Origin: Closterium sp. NIES-65
Taxonomy: Eukaryota > Streptophyta > Zygnematophyceae > Desmidiales > Closteriaceae
Reading direction: 5' to 3'
DNA length: 64,000 nt
Assembly: GCA_948144175.1 (NCBI GenBank)
Contig: CANXME010002057.1
Coordinates: 2,714,001 to 2,778,000 of the forward strand
Part shown: one piece after another, positions 60,421-64,000 of the stretch
Numbering within the stretch: the first letter of the stretch is position 1
How the letters are laid out: every line of letters begins with the position of its first letter
Made by a program: the position numbers and the translations under genes
Notes under the pieces: generated by a model
Told to the model about the DNA's origin: nothing
The model's database searches: none
What the model saw: the letters and a program-made list of their open reading frames with translations, nothing else

Positions 60421-61052
60421 CTATGCGAGTGCGTGTACATCGCGGTTCCTGAGGTACACTTGTTGGGCAAGGTGGTTTTCAATGTTGGCCAGGGGCACCC
60501 AGCTATCCTCAGTTGGTGTGCGGTCCTTCCAGCGAACGAGGAACTCGATCCTCTTGACACCTGTGGGGTGTCGAATTCGATGGGTCAGAATTTTTTCGGG
60601 CTCGGTGGTCTGCTCCGATGTAGGGCGAGTCATGGATGGCGGACGGTGATGAGGTAGTTGGCTCGTGGTTGGGATGTAAGGGCGAAGCAGGCTGATGTGG
60701 AATGATGGGCTGATGTACCCGTCTGTCGGCAACAGTAAGTGGGCGGTAACTGATGTGATCATATGGCTGATTTGGAATGGTCCACAGTAGCGCGGTCGTA
60801 ATTTCGGCACGACGGGCAGTCTTAAGTTCAGTGTATCGAGCAATAGGTAATCCCCTGACTGGTACGTGACTGGGCGGCGGTGGCAGTCAGCGTTGCGTTT
60901 TGCGATGACGTTGGCTTTTTTTATTGCTTCTGCGGCTATTGTGCGGATAGCTTGCATGATCTCGGTGAATTGCTGTGCGCGTGGCGTTGGGTTGTCCGGA
61001 CTCGGCGTCTTGGGCACTGTTGGATTTTGCCCGTAGTGCAGGTAGAAGGTGT
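60421..61052 (-). pseudogene. Ty3/gypsy chromovirus integrase C-terminus with chromodomain
   Basis: Minus strand: FYLHYGQNPTVPKTPSP (end of integrase core region), AIKKANVIAKRNADCHRRPV, GDYLLLDTLNLRLPVVPKLR, PRYCGPFQI (GPY/F-type module) and YISPSFHISLLRPY. A chromodomain-like segment follows: KILTHRIRHPTGVKRIEFL, VRWKDRTPTEDSWVPLANI, with the aromatic residues and the E-D-S-W pattern. 198 codons are open. It is truncated upstream at about 61052. Chromodomains steer integration into methylated-histone chromatin. This piece may or may not be the same family as gypsy A. Confidence 0.88.
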
Positions 61053-61090
61053 CAGAATCCCAACCACTAGACCATTGGGATACAATGGCT
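61053..61090 (-). repeat. tRNA-like 5' half (A-box)
   Basis: Minus strand reads CCCAATGGTCTAGTGGTTGG then GATTC, close to the D-arm and A box of tRNA-Glu. It runs directly into the gypsy fragment at 61052, so no acceptor pairing or full cloverleaf is present. It is probably a piece of a tRNA-derived SINE. Confidence 0.4.
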
Positions 61091-61217
61091 TGTTAAGTAG
61101 CGGGTCAGTGCGCCCATAACCCCCTTGTAACAATGAGCCTGTAACCCTTCCCTAGGATCAATCAGGGATCACCAGTGGACCTTCGACACCTCCCCGCACT
61201 GGGATGCTTGAAGTGCA

Positions 61218-61245
61218 CACACTGGGATTTGAACCCGTGACCTCT
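61218..61245 (-). repeat. tRNA-like T-arm (B-box)
   Basis: Minus strand reads AGGTCACGGGTTCAAATCCC, matching a pol III B box / T loop. On the minus strand it lies upstream of the A-box piece at 61053-61090, the reverse of normal tRNA order, and about 140 bp away. It looks like SINE debris rather than a working tRNA gene. Confidence 0.4.
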
Positions 61246-61250
61246 AGCAC

Positions 61251-62460
61251 GAGCACCTCCAGGACCAGCAGCTCCAGCACCTCTAGTAGCAGCAGCACCA
61301 CCAGCTCCGGCAACTCCAGTAGCTCTAGTACGAGCACCTCCATGACCAGCAGCTCCAGCACCTCCAGCAGCAGCAGCAGCACTAGTGCCTCCAGCGCCAG
61401 GGCCTCTAGCGGTAGGGCTTCCAGCTCCAGCAGCGCGACTTCGAATTCAGGTGTGCCAAGCATACCACTCGCCCAGTTGCTGTGGTGAGAGAGGCTCCCA
61501 ACGGCTAGACCGCTAGGGCGAGGTACCAATGGGACCTCCAGGACTAGTAGCTCCAGCACCTCCAGTACCTCCAGTACCAATAGTACCTCCAGCACCTCCA
61601 GAACTAGCAGCTCCAGGGCCTCCAGCTCCAGCAGCGCCACTCCGAGGCGGGTGCGCCGAGCAAACCATTTGCGCAGCTGCTGTGGTGAGAGAGGCTCCCG
61701 TAGTGTAGACGCAGTACCCCCAGGCTCAGCACCCCTAGACTCAACACCCCGAGGGTCCGCACACTCAGGCTCAGCACCCCCAGGCTTTGCACGCTCAGAC
61801 GCAACACCCACAGGCTCCAAACCCGTAGGCTCAGCACCTCCAGGCTCCGCACGCTCAGGCTCAGCACACCCGAGCTCCGCACTCGCAGGCTCAGCACCTC
61901 CAGGCTCCACATGCTCAGGCTCCGCAACCGCAGGCTCAGCAGCCCGAGACACAGCACCCCGAGCAGCACCAGAGTCACCAGTGACCTTGACAGGCTCAAC
62001 CAAGGGCAGTGGGTCTACCTGAGACACACCTGAAGGAGCAGGACCCTGAGGGGGGAGGGGGTCTACCAGAGGGGGACCTAGAGCAAGGAAGAGCGGCAGG
62101 GGGGGGGGGGGGGGAGAGGGGTAGAGCGGTAGGGGAAGAGACGGTAAAAGGGAACCGACTCGTCGAACATGACGTCCTGAGAGGGCAGGACACAGCACAA
62201 GGTGGGGTGGTAAAACTGCCAGCCAGGCACGTCAGGGGGAAGCCAAGGAAGACGCAGAGAATGGCGTGGGAGGAGAGCTTGTCCGCGGAGGTATCGCGGA
62301 CAAAGGCATGACAGCCCCAGACCCGGAACACCGACGCATTGCCAACCTCTCCCGTCCAACGCAGTGTCGGCGAGGTCTCCAACAAGGAGACATGGGGCTA
62401 GAGGTTGAGCTGATGCGCAGTGTACCGGACCACAAACGGCCACAGAAAATGGGGAGCAGC
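61251..62460 (-). pseudogene. Copia element J, integrase C-terminus and linker remnant
   Basis: Minus strand from 62460: AAPHFLWPF, then SLLETSPTLRWTGEVGNASV, WGCHAFVRDTSADKL, DESVPFYRLFPYR, PPPP with a long G/C homopolymer (62099-62114) that disturbs the frame, GVSQVDP, a degenerate GGAEP/ERAEP pentapeptide array (about 61970-61720), LSPQQLRKWFARR (about 61680) and a second LSPQQLGEWYAW (about 61480). Gly/Ala repeats continue to about 61251. It is bounded on the right by the 3' LTR of K, which cut its integrase. No RT remains. Confidence 0.85.
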
Positions 62461-62591
62461 TGTGAAAACAAAGAACGAGAATGGATGACTATGAAGTGAA
62501 GTGAATACAAATAGGAAACCCTAATGTGTTGTACCCCCTATGGGATACCCCACTATAGCCTACACAAACAAGTAAGCTATATGTTCTGACA
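62461..62591 (-). repeat. 3' LTR of element K (131 bp)
   Basis: Plus-strand ends TGTGAAAACAAAG and GTTCTGACA, followed by the polypurine complement CACCCCCATAGGC. Confidence 0.9.
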
Positions 62592-62788
62592 CACCCCCAT
62601 AGGCAAAGTGGGGGAGAACAAGGGGTCACAAAACCAGTCAAGCAAAGCAAAGCAAAGCTCAGGGTGGATCACAAAGTCACCACGCATTCCGAGCACAAGT
62701 TCAAAGGCCACAAGGCCAGTTCACATGCAAGATCATATATAGAGATATACAAGAGCAAGAGTATATATATGCGAAGTTACAAGCAAGG

Positions 62789-64000
62789 TCAAGAGGAGAG
62801 CAAGTGAGGCAAGACAGGCACAAGACCCAACTGCGTGCAGCAACGCTGATGATCACAAGGCGCAAGTGCCTTGGTGAAGACATCAGCAGTGTTGGCCTCA
62901 GAGGCCACGTACGCAAGTCGCAGCTGTCCACGCTGCTGTAGCTCACGAGCAAGAAAGTAGCGAAGAGCAATGTGCTTCGTTCTGTGCTCCAGTCGCTACT
63001 CTCGACACAAGGCCAGCATGGCCTTGTTGTCTACGTACAGGACTGGAGGAGAACGAGGCTGCTCTCCAAGGTCGGTCAGCAGGTAGGTGAGCCAGCGTAA
63101 CTCCTGTGCAGCCATAGCCCCAGCGTAGATCTCAGCCTCACAACTGGAGCCGAGAACAGAAGACGAGCGGGTAGCCCGCCACGAGACAGAGCCGGAACCA
63201 AGGCTGAAGGTGTAACCCTGTGACGACCGCTGCGTAGCCTGGTCGTCAGCCCAAGAAGCGTCTGCGTGCCCAGTGAGGACCACTGGACTGCGCCCTCCAA
63301 GCACTAGCCCCATGCCCGACGTACTGCACAAGTAGCGCAACACCCTCTTCGCTGCAGCCATGTGCTCTGGTCGGTGTCTCCCAGGAGCAACAAAGCGTGC
63401 AAGAATGCTAAGAGGGTATGCGAGGTCAGGTCGTGTGCAGGTCATCAGGTACATGAGGCAGCCAACAAGCTCTGCAAACGGGCCACTCGACTCTACGGAC
63501 TCATCCGAAGGCAGAGCTGAGAGCGAGTGGCGAGTAGGCAGAGGAGTGGCCTGAGGCGAGGAGTACGTGAAGCCGAAGCGCTGAAGGACCTGCTGCACCA
63601 TGTGTGACTGAGTCAGGGTAATGGTGCGGCGTGCTCTGTCCCGGGTGATCTGCAAGCCAAGGTAGCTACGCAGTTCACCCAGGTCAGTGCACGTGTGTCT
63701 CTTCTGCAGCTCGGACTTCACGTAGGCTAGTCCAGCAGTGTCAGCTGTGGCAAAGACCAAGTCGTCGACGTACACGAGGATGTAGAACGGCGGCAGAGAG
63801 GTGTCGGTGCGCAGAAACAGCGACGGGTCGGCAGTGGAAGGAGCAAACCCAAGTGCCGCGAGCGTAGTCCTCAGTGTGTCGTGCCACTCACGTGGCGCCT
63901 GGCGGAGACCGTAGACTGGACGCCGGAGACTCCACTGGGTACCAGGAGGGAAAGACCCAGTGAAGCCAGGTGGGCGACGCAGCCAGATCTCCTCGTGCAG
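62789..64000 (-). pseudogene. Element K reverse transcriptase / RNase H (partial)
   Basis: Minus strand, from the window end: RT blocks (IWLRRPPGFTGSFPPGTQWS, VYGLRQAPREWHDTL, VYVDDLVFAT near 63770) into RNase H with DASWADDQ, CEAEIYA and YVDNKAMLALCRE. TAG 62996-62998 replaces a Gln codon, then RTKHIALRYFLAREL runs to TGA 62789-62791. The sequence is very close to F. Confidence 0.9.

Larger units (their letters stand above)
62461..64000 (-). mobile_element. Ty1/copia element K, 3' part, runs off window
   Basis: Minus strand: 3' LTR 62461-62591, conserved 3' noncoding segment, RNase H and RT to the window end. It is inserted in the J integrase within the Ala-Ala-Pro codons; GCAGC at 62456-62460 is the candidate left target duplication. 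The LTR closely resembles that of F (reverse complement TGTCAGAACATATAGC). One TAG at a Gln codon interrupts RNase H. Confidence 0.9.

Noticed and set aside
61053-61245. A functional permuted tRNA gene
   Set aside because: The acceptor arms do not pair, there is no anticodon stem, and the halves are about 140 bp apart.
4682-62998. TAG reassigned to glutamine (as in some ulvophyte algae)
   Set aside because: TAG is rare against CAG at the same sites, other lesions (frameshifts, TAA, lost catalytic Asp) accompany it, and TGG to TAG also occurs. Mutation decay explains it more simply. Host gene stops would need checking to exclude it fully.

Overview
The window is eukaryotic, GC-rich and almost entirely a nest of LTR retrotransposons. 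There are no bacterial signals. Several copia elements have primer-binding sites that start TGGTAT or TGGAAT, as expected for initiator-Met tRNA in plant Ty1/copia elements. Chromodomain-bearing Ty3/gypsy debris is also present, and nonsense changes fall at CAG/CTG sites. A green-plant-lineage genome fits best, possibly a streptophyte alga such as Closterium. That taxonomic guess is inference of low to moderate confidence.

Layout. Letters are my own labels. 1-518 and 5861-7047 are two halves of a degenerate Ty3/gypsy pol (A, minus strand) split by copia element B (519-5860, plus). 7048-21346 is an older copia element R1 (minus). It is interrupted by a solo LTR (9366-10218, TSD GACGG), and its 5' LTR is interrupted by copia C (13018-20484, plus, TSD GACAA). 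21347-22090 is a non-TE island with exon-like repeats. 22091-43790 is a second copy, R2 (minus). It is broken by D (23212-30482, minus, TSD ACCAG), by E (30890-42353, minus, TSD TTCTG), which itself contains F (36398-42157, plus, TSD CCTAG), and by another solo LTR (42449-43344, TSD AGCAC). Then come a diverged exon-like tandem repeat (43792-44335), truncated copia G (44336-46562, minus), host-like DNA with a duplicated terminal exon (46563-48428), a third copia lineage S (48429-49547, minus), and copia H (49548-56892, minus). A mostly host island follows (56893-60397), carrying the one convincing cellular gene, a secreted Asp/Lys/Pro-rich protein (58718-59479, minus). The right end holds a gypsy integrase/chromodomain tail (60421-61052), tRNA-like fragments, copia remnant J (61251-62460) and copia K (62461 to the window end).

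B to H, J and K belong to one copia superlineage. Its LTRs are very short (123-132 bp). The leader between PBS and gag is about 0.9-1 kb of GC-rich degenerate tandem repeats. Gag has a long Gly-rich tract and a C-x13-C-x3/4-H-x4-C motif. Pol is ordered protease, integrase, repetitive linker, RT, RNase H. No copy has an intact gag-pol frame. F has identical LTRs and C nearly identical ones, although both are defective, so mobilisation in trans by intact relatives elsewhere is likely.
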